Positions 36,273-45,173 are shown, numbered from the stretch's first letter. The stretch: DNA of 64,000 nucleotides from CAYOWK01 sp964407665 (GCA_964407665.1 CAYOWK010000019.1:1-64000), one strand, 5' to 3'. The notes: generated by a model not told the origin, from the sequence alone. Translations and numbers: made by a program.

Positions 36273-36608
36273 ATGCTGCGTAAAGTAATCACAGTTACGG
36301 CGATAGCCGCTCTTCTGGCGGCTCCGGCTCTGGCCGACACGCTCGCCAACGTCACCACCAAGGGCGTGGTGATGGAAGTCCAGGGGATGGCGATCCCGAT
36401 CACCTACAAGCCGGACGGCACGTTCGCCCTGGAAGCCATGGGCACGGCCATCTCCGGCAAGTGGCGGATCGACGGCGCCAAACTCTGCACCACGTCGGAC
36501 ATGGCTCCGGACGAGCGCTGCACCGAATACCCGGCCGACAAGGGCCCGGGCGACTCCTTCGAAATCGCCGGCGCCATGGGCACGGCCAAGATCACCATCA
36601 ACAAGTAG
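36273..36608 (+). CDS. Small periplasmic protein, paralogue 1 of 3
   Basis: Signal peptide MLRKVITVTAIAALLAAPALA, then a mature protein of about 90 residues with two cysteines (KLCTTS and ERCTEYP) likely forming a disulphide. Core ADTLANVTTKGVVMEVQGM and ITYKPDGTF recur in the next two genes. The family is unknown to me; the strand-rich pattern with WRIDG suggests a small beta-sandwich. It lies 27 bases upstream of paralogue 2, probably in one operon. Confidence 0.85.
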   Translation: MLRKVITVTAIAALLAAPALADTLANVTTKGVVMEVQGMAIPITYKPDGTFALEAMGTAISGKWRIDGAKLCTTSDMAPDERCTEYPADKGPGDSFEIAGAMGTAKITINK

Positions 36609-36635
36609 GACAGGCCGTCAGGCCAGGGGAACCTC

Positions 36636-36968
36636 ATGAAGAAGCTTGCAATCGTTCTGGCCGCCGCCGCAGCCCTCGCCTCTCCGGCGATGGCCGACAC
36701 GCTCCAGAACGTCGTCGCCAAGGGCGTGGTCCTGGAAATCCAGGGCATGGCCATCCCGATCACCTACAATCCGGACGGCACGCTCTCGGGCGAAGCCATG
36801 GGCCAGACCTTCAGCGGCGCCTGGAAGATCGACGGCAAGAAACTCTGCGCCTCGACGGACTTCACGCCGGAAAGCTGCACGGAATACCCGGACGGCAAGA
36901 ACCCCGGCGAATCCTTCGAGATCACCGGCGATGACGGCTCGCCGGTCAAGATCACGATCAACGAGTAG
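36636..36968 (+). CDS. Small periplasmic protein, paralogue 2 of 3
   Basis: Signal peptide ending SPAMA, then ADTLQNVVAKGVVLEIQGM, AIPITYNPDGTL and WKIDGKKLCAS with the second cysteine in ESCTEYPDGK. It is closest to paralogue 1 (long identical stretches around AIPITY.PDGT). Its last codons (Asn-Glu-stop) are part of the first unit of the 45-bp tandem repeat that follows. RBS-like AGGGGAACC precedes the ATG. Confidence 0.87.
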   Translation: MKKLAIVLAAAAALASPAMADTLQNVVAKGVVLEIQGMAIPITYNPDGTLSGEAMGQTFSGAWKIDGKKLCASTDFTPESCTEYPDGKNPGESFEITGDDGSPVKITINE

Positions 36969-37058
36969 AGCGCGTTGCGTTTCCAGGAAACGCAGTTGCG
37001 CGGCAACGAGTAGAGCGCGTTGCGTTTCCAGGAAACGCAGCTGCGCGGCAACGAGTAG
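36960..37058. repeat. 45-bp tandem repeat overlapping the stop of paralogue 2
   Basis: Two full 45-base units (36960-37004 and 37005-37049, one mismatch) plus the first nine bases of a third. Each unit begins AACGAGTAG, the final codons and stop of the preceding gene, and contains the perfect palindrome TGCGTTTCCAGGAAACGCA (36976-36994, 37021-37039). The palindromes could serve as transcription terminators or processing stems. Confidence 0.95.
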
Positions 37059-37144
37059 CCACAATCCACGGCTACTGGATCGGGGCGGCCGTTTGCGCGG
37101 CTGCCCCTTTTCGTATCCGAACCGACCCGAGCACGAGATATCCC

Positions 37145-37465
37145 ATGCGCATCCTGATCGTCGCCTCCGCCGCCCTGCTTCTGGCCGCCCCGGCCATGGC
37201 CGACACCCTCAAGACGATGACCACCAAGGGCGTCATCATGGAGATCCAGGGCGAGCCCACCGAGATCACCTTCAACGCGGACGGCACCTACACCTCCACG
37301 GGCGGCCCTGCCGGCTCCTGGAAGATCGACGGCGACAAGCTCTGCTGGTCCAGCCCCGGCCTCACCGACAACACCTGCGATGTCTATCCGAAGGACAAGA
37401 CCTCCGGCGACAGCTTCACCCTGACCAACGACGTGCTCGGCGAGTTCAAGGTCACGATCAAGTAG
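37145..37465 (+). CDS. Small periplasmic protein, paralogue 3 of 3
   Basis: Signal peptide MRILIVASAALLLAAPAMA, then ADTLKTMTTKGVIMEIQGE, ITFNADGTYTSTGG, WKIDGDKLCWSS and a second cysteine in NTCDVYPKDK. It is more diverged than paralogues 1 and 2 and separated from them by the 45-bp repeats. Function unknown. Confidence 0.85.
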   Translation: MRILIVASAALLLAAPAMADTLKTMTTKGVIMEIQGEPTEITFNADGTYTSTGGPAGSWKIDGDKLCWSSPGLTDNTCDVYPKDKTSGDSFTLTNDVLGEFKVTIK

Positions 37466-37643
37466 GCCGCCCGCTGCGGCGTAACCGGCTGGCGTGACCG
37501 GCTGGCATGCCCTGAGCCTGCGACCTCGCTTCAATATTGTGCGTCTGCTACAGGAACCCTCGCCGGGGAGCGGATCGGCTTGCCTCGCACGTCAGGCCGC
37601 GCCATCCCGGCTCCGGTTGGGCCCCGCATCAGGGACATTGCGC

Positions 37644-39392
37644 ATGCGCCGTTTCATAACCTGCCTGTCGCTGGTCCTTGTCGCGGCCTCCCCCGCGCTG
37701 GCCGAACGCTTCGCCATCACGGGCGCAACCGTGTTCGACGGCACGGGCGCTGCGCCCGTCCAGGCGGTCGTGGTCGTCAATGACGGCGTCATCGAGAGCG
37801 TCATCCCCGGAACGAAAGCCCCGCGCGGCGTCAAGACGGTTTCGGCGAAGGGTCTGTCTCTCCTGCCCGGCTTCTTCGACGTCCACGCCCACTACACGCC
37901 CAACGGCGCGCCCGGCTCGCCGCCCCAGATCAGCGCCGCCTACGTCGCCGCCGGCGTCACCACCGTGAACGACTTCCACCAGCCGCCGGAAGCGTTCGCC
38001 TTCCGCCGCGAGTGGCAGCAGACCTTCCCGGGCCCGCACGTGAACCTCACCGCCCGCACGTCCACACCCGGCGGCCATGGCGCGGACTGGGCGGACCAGA
38101 ACACCACGCGCTGGATCAACACGCCCGAGGCCGCCAAGGCGGCCATCGGGGAGCTCGTCCCCTACAAGCCGGACTTCATCAAGGCCTTCACCGATGGCTG
38201 GCGTTATGGCTCCGGCATCGACAACACCAGCATGAACCTGCCCACGCTCACCGCCCTCGTCGAGGCGGCGCACGCCAACAACCTGAAGGTCGGCACCCAC
38301 ACGGTCACGGTCGAGCGCGGCAAGATCGCTGCGAAGGCCGGCGTCGACATCATCGTCCACGCCCTGCAGGACGTGCCCGTCGATCAGGAAACCATCGACC
38401 TGATGCTGCAGAACAAGACCAACTACGCGCCGACGCTCGCCGTCTACGAACCCGCCAAGCCCGGCCAGCCGCCGCCGACTGCGGCGCAGATGCAGCAGCG
38501 CCTGCCGAAGTTCAAGGTCGCCATGGCCAATGTGAAGACGCTGCACGACGCGGGCGTCCCCGTCGTCCTCGGCACCGACGCCGGCATGCCCGGAACCGTC
38601 CACGGCGTCTCGACCCTGCGCGAGATGGAGCTTCTGGTCGAGGCGGGCCTCACCCCCGTCGAGGCGTTGGTCGCCGGCACAAGCGCCTCCGCCAAAGCCA
38701 TGGGCCAGACCGACCGGGGCGTCATCGCGCCGGGCAAGCGCGCCGACATGGTGCTCATCAAGGGCAAGCCCTGGGAGACCATCGCCGACCTCTACAAGAC
38801 CGAGCGTACATACGTCGACGGCAAGGTGATGTTCGGCAAGGGCGCGCCCAAACCCTATACGAAGACGACAGCGCCCGCCGCCGTCCTCACCTCCGGTCTG
38901 GTCGCGGACTTCGAGCGCGCCGATGGCCGCACGGCGAACGGCGTCCTGCCCGTCGCCAATCCGGACGGCGGCGTCGACCGCAGCCTTCAGATCATGACCA
39001 TCGAGACGGCGGCGAACGGCAACCGTTACCTCGATGTCGCCTCGCGCTTCGCTCACAAGTCCGACGCACGCACGGCGGCCGTCCTCTTCCTGCAGCCGGG
39101 CGGCATCCAGCCGGCCGACGCCAGCGCCTTCAAGGGCCTGAAGTTCGACGTGCGCGGCGACGGCGCCTATGAGCTCGACTTGGATGCGGTCGACACCACC
39201 TGGACCGCCGCCTTCAGCGCCGGTCCCGGCTGGAGCACGGTCGAAATCCCCTTCTCGGCCCTCAAGCCCGAGGACGCGGACAATGGCGAACTCGCCTTCT
39301 CGCCGAAGGAACTCCTCGCCCTCACCTTCATCACCCGCCGCCCCGGCGGCTCCACCGCCTGGCTCGAACTCGACAACATCCGCTTCGAGTAG
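37644..39392 (+). CDS. Secreted amidohydrolase with a CIA30/CBM11-like C-terminal domain
   Basis: The ATG at 37644 starts a signal peptide ending ASPALA. The amidohydrolase barrel shows H-x-H in FFDVHAHYTP, the metal/ligand histidines in VGTHTVTV and IIVHALQD, and the catalytic Asp in VVLGTDAGMPG, as in imidazolonepropionase/prolidase-like enzymes. After residue 425 a separate beta-sandwich begins (LVADFERADGR ... FDVRGDGAYELDLD ... TVEIPFSALKP ... WLELDNIRF), the pattern of CIA30/CBM11 domains. Substrate unknown, presumably periplasmic. The open frame extends 50 codons upstream without a signal. Confidence 0.85.
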   Translation: MRRFITCLSLVLVAASPALAERFAITGATVFDGTGAAPVQAVVVVNDGVIESVIPGTKAPRGVKTVSAKGLSLLPGFFDVHAHYTPNGAPGSPPQISAAYVAAGVTTVNDFHQPPEAFAFRREWQQTFPGPHVNLTARTSTPGGHGADWADQNTTRWINTPEAAKAAIGELVPYKPDFIKAFTDGWRYGSGIDNTSMNLPTLTALVEAAHANNLKVGTHTVTVERGKIAAKAGVDIIVHALQDVPVDQETIDLMLQNKTNYAPTLAVYEPAKPGQPPPTAAQMQQRLPKFKVAMANVKTLHDAGVPVVLGTDAGMPGTVHGVSTLREMELLVEAGLTPVEALVAGTSASAKAMGQTDRGVIAPGKRADMVLIKGKPWETIADLYKTERTYVDGKVMFGKGAPKPYTKTTAPAAVLTSGLVADFERADGRTANGVLPVANPDGGVDRSLQIMTIETAANGNRYLDVASRFAHKSDARTAAVLFLQPGGIQPADASAFKGLKFDVRGDGAYELDLDAVDTTWTAAFSAGPGWSTVEIPFSALKPEDADNGELAFSPKELLALTFITRRPGGSTAWLELDNIRFE

Positions 39393-40061
39393 ACGGCCAG
39401 CCGCGATCCGGACGGCCCGGATCGCGGCCTCATCCCGAGCCTGTCGAAGGACGTCGCGTCCGGGATGACGCTCCGAAGATATGTTGGCCCCAAGCCCTCG
39501 AATTCGACCGGGTATCGGCATGCCGCAATCTCCCCCTCGCGTCTGGCAAGGGAGGGTTCGGTGCGCACCGAAACATCGAATGCCAGCCGCACGGACGGCG
39601 CGGCGACCACCGCTCCGGCTGCTCCCGAGCGGCTCAACCTGAGGAGCGCCCGAAAGGGCGCGTCTCGAAGGACGAGCCCGAGCGGGCAGCCCGGAACGAG
39701 GGTCTGAAACACCTGTCCCCGGGATTGATCCAAACCGGGGGTGACCATGGGCGTCGGCGCTCATGCGCGTGACACCGGGACGGGGATGAGCACTAAAAAG
39801 TGCGCACCAACCGCCGGGCCAAACGTCCGATACGGGGCGCGTGGGAACACGCAACCGGCCAGTCGCAAGACTGGCAATTGTCTATCAATGGCGCGTTCCT
39901 GCGCGCCCCGTCCTCCTGTCTTCAGGAGGCAGAACGACAGCACAACGGACGGCGCCCGCGCCGGTCCGAACGCAAAGCCAAATCCAGCCCGCGCCGCCTG
40001 CCGTATTGACGCCGAGCCCAGCGAAACTAGTGCTCAGAAAAACTCTCGGGAAAAAAGACCA
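39393..40061. other. Intergenic stretch with repeats, no recognised gene
   Basis: Contains the terminator hairpin at 39400-39428, a TCATCCCGAG...GTCCGGGATGAC element at about 39432-39470, and a mosaic of short GC repeats. A 69-codon frame at 39800-40009 has no recognisable similarity. The promoter of the acyl-CoA dehydrogenase gene should lie at its right end. Confidence 0.5.
39400..39428 (+). terminator. Hairpin after the amidohydrolase gene
   Basis: GCCGCGATCCGG, loop ACGGC, CCGGATCGCGGC: a perfect 12-bp stem starting eight bases after the stop codon. Confidence 0.7.
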
Positions 40062-41225
40062 ATGGCCCTCGACCTCGAAACCCGCCAGCAGCTCATCGAC
40101 ACGGTTCGCCGCTTCGTCGAGGAGGTCTGCATCCCCGCCGAAGACAAGGTCTCGGCAGACAACGCCATGCCGGCGGAGATCGTGGCGCAGATGAAGGAGC
40201 TGGGCCTGTTCGGCCTCTCCATCTCCGAGGACTACGGCGGTCTCGGCCTGACGATGGAAGAGGAAGCCCTCGTCATCCTCGAGATGGGCCGCACCTCGCC
40301 CGCCTTCCGCTCCACCTTCGGCACCAATGTCGGCATCGGCAGCCAGGCGCTCGTGATGTTCGGCAATTCCGACCAGAAATCCGAATGGCTTCCGAAGATC
40401 GCCTCGGGCGAGACCATCACCTCCTTCGCCCTCACCGAACCCGACGCAGGCTCCGACGCCGGCTCGGTCAAGACGAAGGCGACGCGCGACGGCAATCACT
40501 ACGTCCTCAAGGGCGCCAAGCGCTACATCACCAACGCCGACAAGGCCGACCTCTTCACGGTCATGGCGCGCACCAATCCCGACATCTCGGGCCCCAAGGG
40601 ACTCTCCGCCTTCATCGTCGAGCGCAACTCGCCCGGCCTCTCCGTCGGCAAGCCCGAGAAGAAGATGGGCCAGCAGGGCGCCAATGTCTGCGACGTGATC
40701 TTCGACGACGTGCGCGTGCCGATCACCAACCGCCTCGGCGAGGAAGGTGAAGGCTTCAAGGTCGCCATGTCCGTGCTGGATCGCGGCCGCTTCCACATCT
40801 CCGCCCTCTCCTGCGGCATCGCCCAGCGCCTGATCGAGGAGATGGTGAAATACGGCTCCGAGCGGAAGCAGTTCGGCAAGCCGATCATCGAGCACCAGCT
40901 GGTGATGGCGCTTATCGCCGACAGCTACGCCGAGGCCCGCGCGGGCCGCGCCCTGGTGCTGGACGGCGCCCAGCGCTTCGACCGCAAGGAAGGCGTCACA
41001 CTTCTGGCCGCCGCGGCCAAGATGTTCTGCACCGAGATGGTCGGCCGCGTCGCCGACCGCGCCGTCCAGGTCCACGGCGGCGCCGGCTACATCGCCGACT
41101 ACGCCGTCGAACGCTTCTACCGCGACGTCCGCATCCTCCGCCTCTACGAGGGCACGACCCAGATCCAGCAGATGATCATCGGGCGGGAATTGGCGAGGAA
41201 GGCGGCTGCAGGCGAGGCGGTTTGA
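40062..41225 (+). CDS. Acyl-CoA dehydrogenase
   Basis: FAD enzyme introducing the alpha-beta double bond in acyl-CoA. The ATG at 40062 (MALDLETRQQ) gives 387 residues, the family length; the frame is open about 107 codons upstream with unrelated sequence. Seen are the signature FALTEPDAGSDAGSV, KRYITNADKADLF, ERKQFGKPIIEHQ, and the C-terminal QVHGGAGYIADYAVERFYRD followed by LYEGTTQIQ, which places the catalytic Glu at the position of short/medium-chain enzymes. Chain-length preference cannot be read. No other beta-oxidation genes are adjacent. Confidence 0.93.
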   Translation: MALDLETRQQLIDTVRRFVEEVCIPAEDKVSADNAMPAEIVAQMKELGLFGLSISEDYGGLGLTMEEEALVILEMGRTSPAFRSTFGTNVGIGSQALVMFGNSDQKSEWLPKIASGETITSFALTEPDAGSDAGSVKTKATRDGNHYVLKGAKRYITNADKADLFTVMARTNPDISGPKGLSAFIVERNSPGLSVGKPEKKMGQQGANVCDVIFDDVRVPITNRLGEEGEGFKVAMSVLDRGRFHISALSCGIAQRLIEEMVKYGSERKQFGKPIIEHQLVMALIADSYAEARAGRALVLDGAQRFDRKEGVTLLAAAAKMFCTEMVGRVADRAVQVHGGAGYIADYAVERFYRDVRILRLYEGTTQIQQMIIGRELARKAAAGEAV

Positions 41226-41479
41226 CCGGCACGAGAGATCAGAACCCGGCAGACCCGCCCGCGTCAGAAGAACCACCCTCTCTTCTGGCTCTGCTGAGTA
41301 CGCTCAACCCAATCGAAGAGGCGTTTCCGCTGATTGACGATCCTGTTCCCGAACCGTGCGATGGATGAGCCAATTGACGCGCCCCAGTCCTGAGATGCTC
41401 ACCTCCGCTGTCATCCCGGCTGCAGGCGCGAAGCGCTGAAGGGCCGGGGACCATCGTTGGACGGCTCTTGACTAATTAT

Positions 41480-41492
41480 ATAGGAGTCCTAT
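41480..41492. promoter_or_regulatory. Inverted repeat in the MarR leader (probable operator)
   Basis: ATAGGA, one base, TCCTAT, in an AT-rich patch that also holds TTGACT at 41468-41473 and the AGGAG ribosome site itself. A regulator bound here would block both transcription and ribosome access, so autoregulation by the MarR protein is likely. Confidence 0.55.
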
Positions 41493-42128
41493 TTGTCGGG
41501 GATGGATGGGACGAAACACATATTGTCGGGGCTGGAGCGGATCGCCGCATGGATGCGCACGGCTGAATGGCGATCCGCCAGTGAGCGCCAGCTGACCCCG
41601 ACGCAGCAGCGCATACTCGAAGCGCTGGATACGCGCGGGACGCAGACGGTCGGCAAGCTGGCCGACGACCTCGGCGTGACCCAGCCGACACTCAGCGACG
41701 CCGCTCGCGCCCTCGAAGCGAAAGAGCTCATCGCGCGCAGCCCGTCGCCGGACGACCGGCGAGTCACGCTTCTCGAAATCAACAGGAAGGGTCAGCGTCT
41801 CGCTCAGTTGGGTCACGGCAACGGCGCTCTCGCAAACGCCGTGGCTGCCTTGCCGGACGCTGACCGTACGGGGCTGATGCGAGGCGTTACCGGCCTGATC
41901 CGCCACCTTCAGATCGCTGGCGAAATCCCGGTCCAGCGCATGTGCGTCACCTGCACTCACTTCCGGCCGAACCTTCACAGCGATTCGGCCAATCCCCACC
42001 ATTGCGCGTTTGTGGGCGCAGCTTTCGGCGACGCTTCCTTGCGGGTCGATTGCGGCGAACACGAACAGGCCGACGCCGAAACCGAGAGGACCGCCTGGTC
42101 CGCATTCTCGGCCAGGGCTGCGACCTGA
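41493..42128 (+). CDS. MarR-type regulator with a four-cysteine C-terminal segment
   Basis: Residues about 30-105 are a winged helix (TVGKLADDLGVTQPTLSDA, then SPSPDDRRVTLLEI wing). After residue 150 comes a short domain with four cysteines at about 151, 154, 171 and 187 (CVTCTHFRPN, HHCAFVG, RVDCGEHE), suited to bind a metal, Fe-S cluster or respond to thiol oxidation. I take TTG at 41493 because AGGAG lies six bases upstream; an ATG three codons later is the alternative. The next two genes follow on the same strand, one thioredoxin-like, which supports a redox or metal-sensing role. Confidence 0.8.
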   Translation: MSGMDGTKHILSGLERIAAWMRTAEWRSASERQLTPTQQRILEALDTRGTQTVGKLADDLGVTQPTLSDAARALEAKELIARSPSPDDRRVTLLEINRKGQRLAQLGHGNGALANAVAALPDADRTGLMRGVTGLIRHLQIAGEIPVQRMCVTCTHFRPNLHSDSANPHHCAFVGAAFGDASLRVDCGEHEQADAETERTAWSAFSARAAT

Positions 42129-42211
42129 AAGAGCGGACGCTCCAGCCGCGCCAACGGCCGAAGCGTCCTTTTGTCGACCCTCACTCGGAAAAGCTCAGGA
42201 GACTACCCAGT

Positions 42212-42457
42212 ATGTCACGCAAGGCCATATTTTACCACGCCGGTTGTCCGGTGTGCGTCAGCGCGGAACAAACCGTCGCCGCCAGCCTGGACCCGGCGCG
42301 CTTCGCCGTCGAAATTGTCCACCTCGGCGAACAACCCGACCGCCTCGGAGAAGCCGAAACAGCCGGCGTCAGATCCGTGCCGGCGCTCGTCATCGACGGC
42401 GCCCCCTTCCACATCAACTTCGGCGCCGCTCTCGCCGACGTCAAAGGGAGCGGCTGA
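42212..42457 (+). CDS. Small thioredoxin-like CxxC protein
   Basis: Eighty-one residues: MSRKAIFYHAGCPVCVSAEQ places a redox-active Cys12-x-x-Cys15 after the first strand, and SVPALVIDG supplies the cis-proline of thioredoxin folds. It is shorter than thioredoxin and glutaredoxin-like in size. The ATG at 42212 follows CAGGAGA. It lies 83 bases after the MarR gene and ends three bases before the lipoprotein start. Confidence 0.8.
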   Translation: MSRKAIFYHAGCPVCVSAEQTVAASLDPARFAVEIVHLGEQPDRLGEAETAGVRSVPALVIDGAPFHINFGAALADVKGSG

Positions 42458-42459
42458 CC

Positions 42460-43218
42460 ATGAGGACGATCATCCTCGGCACGGCGGCGCTGCTCGCCTG
42501 CGGCTGCGCCGCCGAACCGGCCAGCGCTCCTGACGCGCGCAATCATACACACACCGGAGGGATTGCCGCCGATAAAACCTCTGCGGCGGACACCGCCTTC
42601 GACATCGTGCATGCGAAAGTCTCCACCGACTCGGGCAAGCTCGTATTCCACATGGGCGTATCTGGGCAGGCCGGCGCATCCAAACCGTCGCCCAGTGGAA
42701 AACTGGCCGGAGCCGGCGTCTTCTCCTACGTCTGGCCGACCTCGCTCGATTCCTATGCCGCCGGGTTTGAGCGCGAGGCCGGCATTCTCGCCCTGGCGGT
42801 CACGGCTCACCCGGACTTCGACGACACTCCGCTGGAAGATGAAAACGGGGACGGCGACAAGGCCAACGATGGCGACCTGTGGCACAGCCACTGGGTCGTG
42901 CTCGCGCCCAACGAAACCTGCGGTCCCGGCGCCCTCGGCGTCATCGACATCCCGGAAGGCGCAAAACCGCGCCTTCCCCGCACTTGGCCGGGCCTGCCGA
43001 TCCTCATCGACAGTCCGGGCTTCCGTCCGGAGATCGGCGGCGACAGGGTTGAAGTGCGAGTTCCCCTCAATGCTGTGGGCGGCAACGGGAGCTTCAGCTT
43101 CGACGGCGTGACTGCAGGCCTGCGCGTGAACCAGAGCGTCCACGCACCGCTCCTGTGCGTCGTGGATGTCTTCGACGTCGCATCCGGGGATCTCAGCCTG
43201 CCCGGCAAGGTCGAATAG
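42460..43218 (+). CDS. Lipoprotein of unknown function in the MarR operon
   Basis: The ATG at 42460 is preceded by AAAGGGAG and starts a lipoprotein signal (IILGTAALLACGC). The mature protein of about 235 residues begins with a His-rich NHTHTGG, has an acidic DENGDGDKANDGD loop resembling a Ca2+ site, and contains two cysteines (NETCGPG, LLCVVDV). Family not recognised. A strong terminator follows, closing the three-gene operon. Confidence 0.75.
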   Translation: MRTIILGTAALLACGCAAEPASAPDARNHTHTGGIAADKTSAADTAFDIVHAKVSTDSGKLVFHMGVSGQAGASKPSPSGKLAGAGVFSYVWPTSLDSYAAGFEREAGILALAVTAHPDFDDTPLEDENGDGDKANDGDLWHSHWVVLAPNETCGPGALGVIDIPEGAKPRLPRTWPGLPILIDSPGFRPEIGGDRVEVRVPLNAVGGNGSFSFDGVTAGLRVNQSVHAPLLCVVDVFDVASGDLSLPGKVE

Positions 43219-43229
43219 CGGGAAAGGTG

Positions 43230-43259
43230 GCGAGCCGGCGGCTTGAACCGCCGGCTCGC
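43230..43259 (+). terminator. Terminator of the MarR operon
   Basis: GCGAGCCGGCGG, loop CTTGAA, CCGCCGGCTCGC: a perfect 12-bp stem 11 bases after the stop codon. No U-tract. Confidence 0.75.
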
Positions 43260-43352
43260 TACCCTGCGCGCGCGCCGCAAGACTTTGCGCATCGAGAGGT
43301 GACATCGGGCGGTGTGGCCGCTTACATCGCGCTACACTTCACCGGGGTCCGC

Positions 43353-45023
43353 ATGAAATCCGACATCGAGATCGCACGCGAAGCGAAACTCCTGCCCATC
43401 GCCGCCATCGGCGACAAGCTCGGCGTGCCCGCTGACGACCTGCTGCCCTATGGCCGTACGAAAGCGAAGCTGTCGGCGGACTTCCTGCGCTCGCTCGCCG
43501 GCAAACCGGACGGCGACCTCGTTCTCGTCACCGCCATGAATCCGACGCCTGCAGGCGAGGGCAAGACCACCACCACGATCGGACTTGGCGACGCGCTCAA
43601 CCGGCTCGGCAGAAAGACTGTGGTCTGCCTGCGCGAGCCGTCTTTGGGACCGTGCTTCGGCCAGAAGGGCGGCGCAACGGGCGGCGGGCTGTCTCAGGTC
43701 GCGCCGATGGACGAGATCAACCTCCACTTCACCGGCGACTTTCACGCGATAACCGCAGCGCACAACCTGCTGGCGGCGATGCTCGACAACCACATCCACT
43801 GGGGCAATACGCTCAACATCGATGCGCGCCGCATCCGCTGGCGCCGCGCGCTCGACATCAATGACGGCTCCCTGCGCGAGGTCGTCACCGGCCTAGGCGG
43901 CCCAGCCAACGGCGCGCCTGCCGAAGCCGGCTTCGACATCACCGTCGCCTCGGAAGTCATGGCGATCCTGTGCCTCGCTGAAAACCTCGAAGACCTGAAG
44001 GCGCGCCTTGCCCGCATCATCGTCGCCGAAACGCGCGACCGCCGCCCGGTCACAGCCGGAGACCTGAAGGCGGACGGCGCGATGGCCGTGCTCCTGAAGG
44101 ACGCCATCCTCCCCAACGTCGTGCAGACGCTGGAGAACAACCCCGCGATCATCCACGGCGGCCCGTTCGCCAACATCGCTCATGGCTGCAACTCGGTCGT
44201 CGCCACGCGCGCGGCGCTGAAGCTCGGCGACATCGTCGTCACCGAGGCGGGTTTCGGCGCCGATCTCGGCGCGCAGAAATTCTTCGACATCAAGTGCCGC
44301 CTCTCGGGTCTGCGCCCAAAGGCCGCCGTCATCGTCGCCACCATCCGTTCGCTGAAGATGAATGGCGGCGTCGCGAAGTCCGATCTGGGCGCCGAGAACG
44401 TCGAGGCGCTGATGCGCGGCGCCGTCAACCTGAAGCGCCACATCGAGAACGTCTCGCGCTATGGCGTGCCGGTCCTGGTCGCCATCAACCACTTTACCTC
44501 CGATACGGCCCGGGAAACCGAAACGCTGCAGCAGATCGTCCGCGACATGGGCGCCGAAGCGCATGTCTGCCGTCACTGGGCGCAGGGCGGCGCGGGCGCG
44601 GAGGAGTTGGCAAAGGCCGTGCTCGCGGCGCTGGCCAAACGCCGCGACGATTTCCACGTCCTCTATGACGACGCCCTGCCCCTGCTGGCCAAGATCGAGG
44701 CTATCGGCCAGCAGATCTATCGCGCCGGCAGCGTCCAGGCGTCTGCCGCTGTCCGGGCCCAGCTGAAGCGCTGGGAGGAGGCCGGGTTCGGTCATGTCCC
44801 CGTCTGCATCGCCAAGACGCAGTACTCCTTCTCGACCGATCCTGAAGCGCTCGGAGCGCCGGAAGGCCACGTTCTCAACGTGCGGGAGGTGCGCCTCGCC
44901 GCCGGAGCGGGCTTCGTGGTGGCGATCTGCGGCGACCTGATGACGATGCCAGGCCTGCCGCGCCGCCCGGCTGCCGAGGGCATGTCCCTGAACGCCCGGG
45001 GGGACATAATAGGCCTGTCCTGA
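43353..45023 (+). CDS. fhs: Formate-tetrahydrofolate ligase
   Basis: Makes 10-formyl-THF from formate, THF and ATP, feeding one-carbon metabolism. The ATG at 43353 (MKSDIEIAREAKLLPI) gives 556 residues, the family length. The nucleotide loop is TPAGEGKTTTTIGLGDAL. Other conserved blocks are REPSLGPCFGQKGGATGGG, DFHAITAAHNLLAAM, ASEVMAILCLAENLEDL, EAGFGADLGAQKFFDIKCR and AKTQYSFS. It is monocistronic. The open frame upstream of 43353 is unrelated sequence crossing the terminator. Confidence 0.97.
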   Translation: MKSDIEIAREAKLLPIAAIGDKLGVPADDLLPYGRTKAKLSADFLRSLAGKPDGDLVLVTAMNPTPAGEGKTTTTIGLGDALNRLGRKTVVCLREPSLGPCFGQKGGATGGGLSQVAPMDEINLHFTGDFHAITAAHNLLAAMLDNHIHWGNTLNIDARRIRWRRALDINDGSLREVVTGLGGPANGAPAEAGFDITVASEVMAILCLAENLEDLKARLARIIVAETRDRRPVTAGDLKADGAMAVLLKDAILPNVVQTLENNPAIIHGGPFANIAHGCNSVVATRAALKLGDIVVTEAGFGADLGAQKFFDIKCRLSGLRPKAAVIVATIRSLKMNGGVAKSDLGAENVEALMRGAVNLKRHIENVSRYGVPVLVAINHFTSDTARETETLQQIVRDMGAEAHVCRHWAQGGAGAEELAKAVLAALAKRRDDFHVLYDDALPLLAKIEAIGQQIYRAGSVQASAAVRAQLKRWEEAGFGHVPVCIAKTQYSFSTDPEALGAPEGHVLNVREVRLAAGAGFVVAICGDLMTMPGLPRRPAAEGMSLNARGDIIGLS

Positions 45024-45173
45024 CCCCTGCGATTGGTAATCCGGGTAAAGTCTGTTACGCTGCACCCATAGATCGCGCCCGATACCCGTTTTGCGCGAAA
45101 CCCTCATGGCTGCGCCGGCTGGAGACATGTCACGTCTCACGTCCAAGGTGCGCGCCGGAAAGCGCCTTGCCCA

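Noticed and set aside
37629..39854. 741-codon minus-strand open frame antisense to the amidohydrolase
   Set aside because: Shadow of a high-GC gene on the opposite strand; no conserved motifs.
39800..40009. 69-codon frame upstream of acyl-CoA dehydrogenase
   Set aside because: Basic composition, no ribosome site, no similarity; probably chance.
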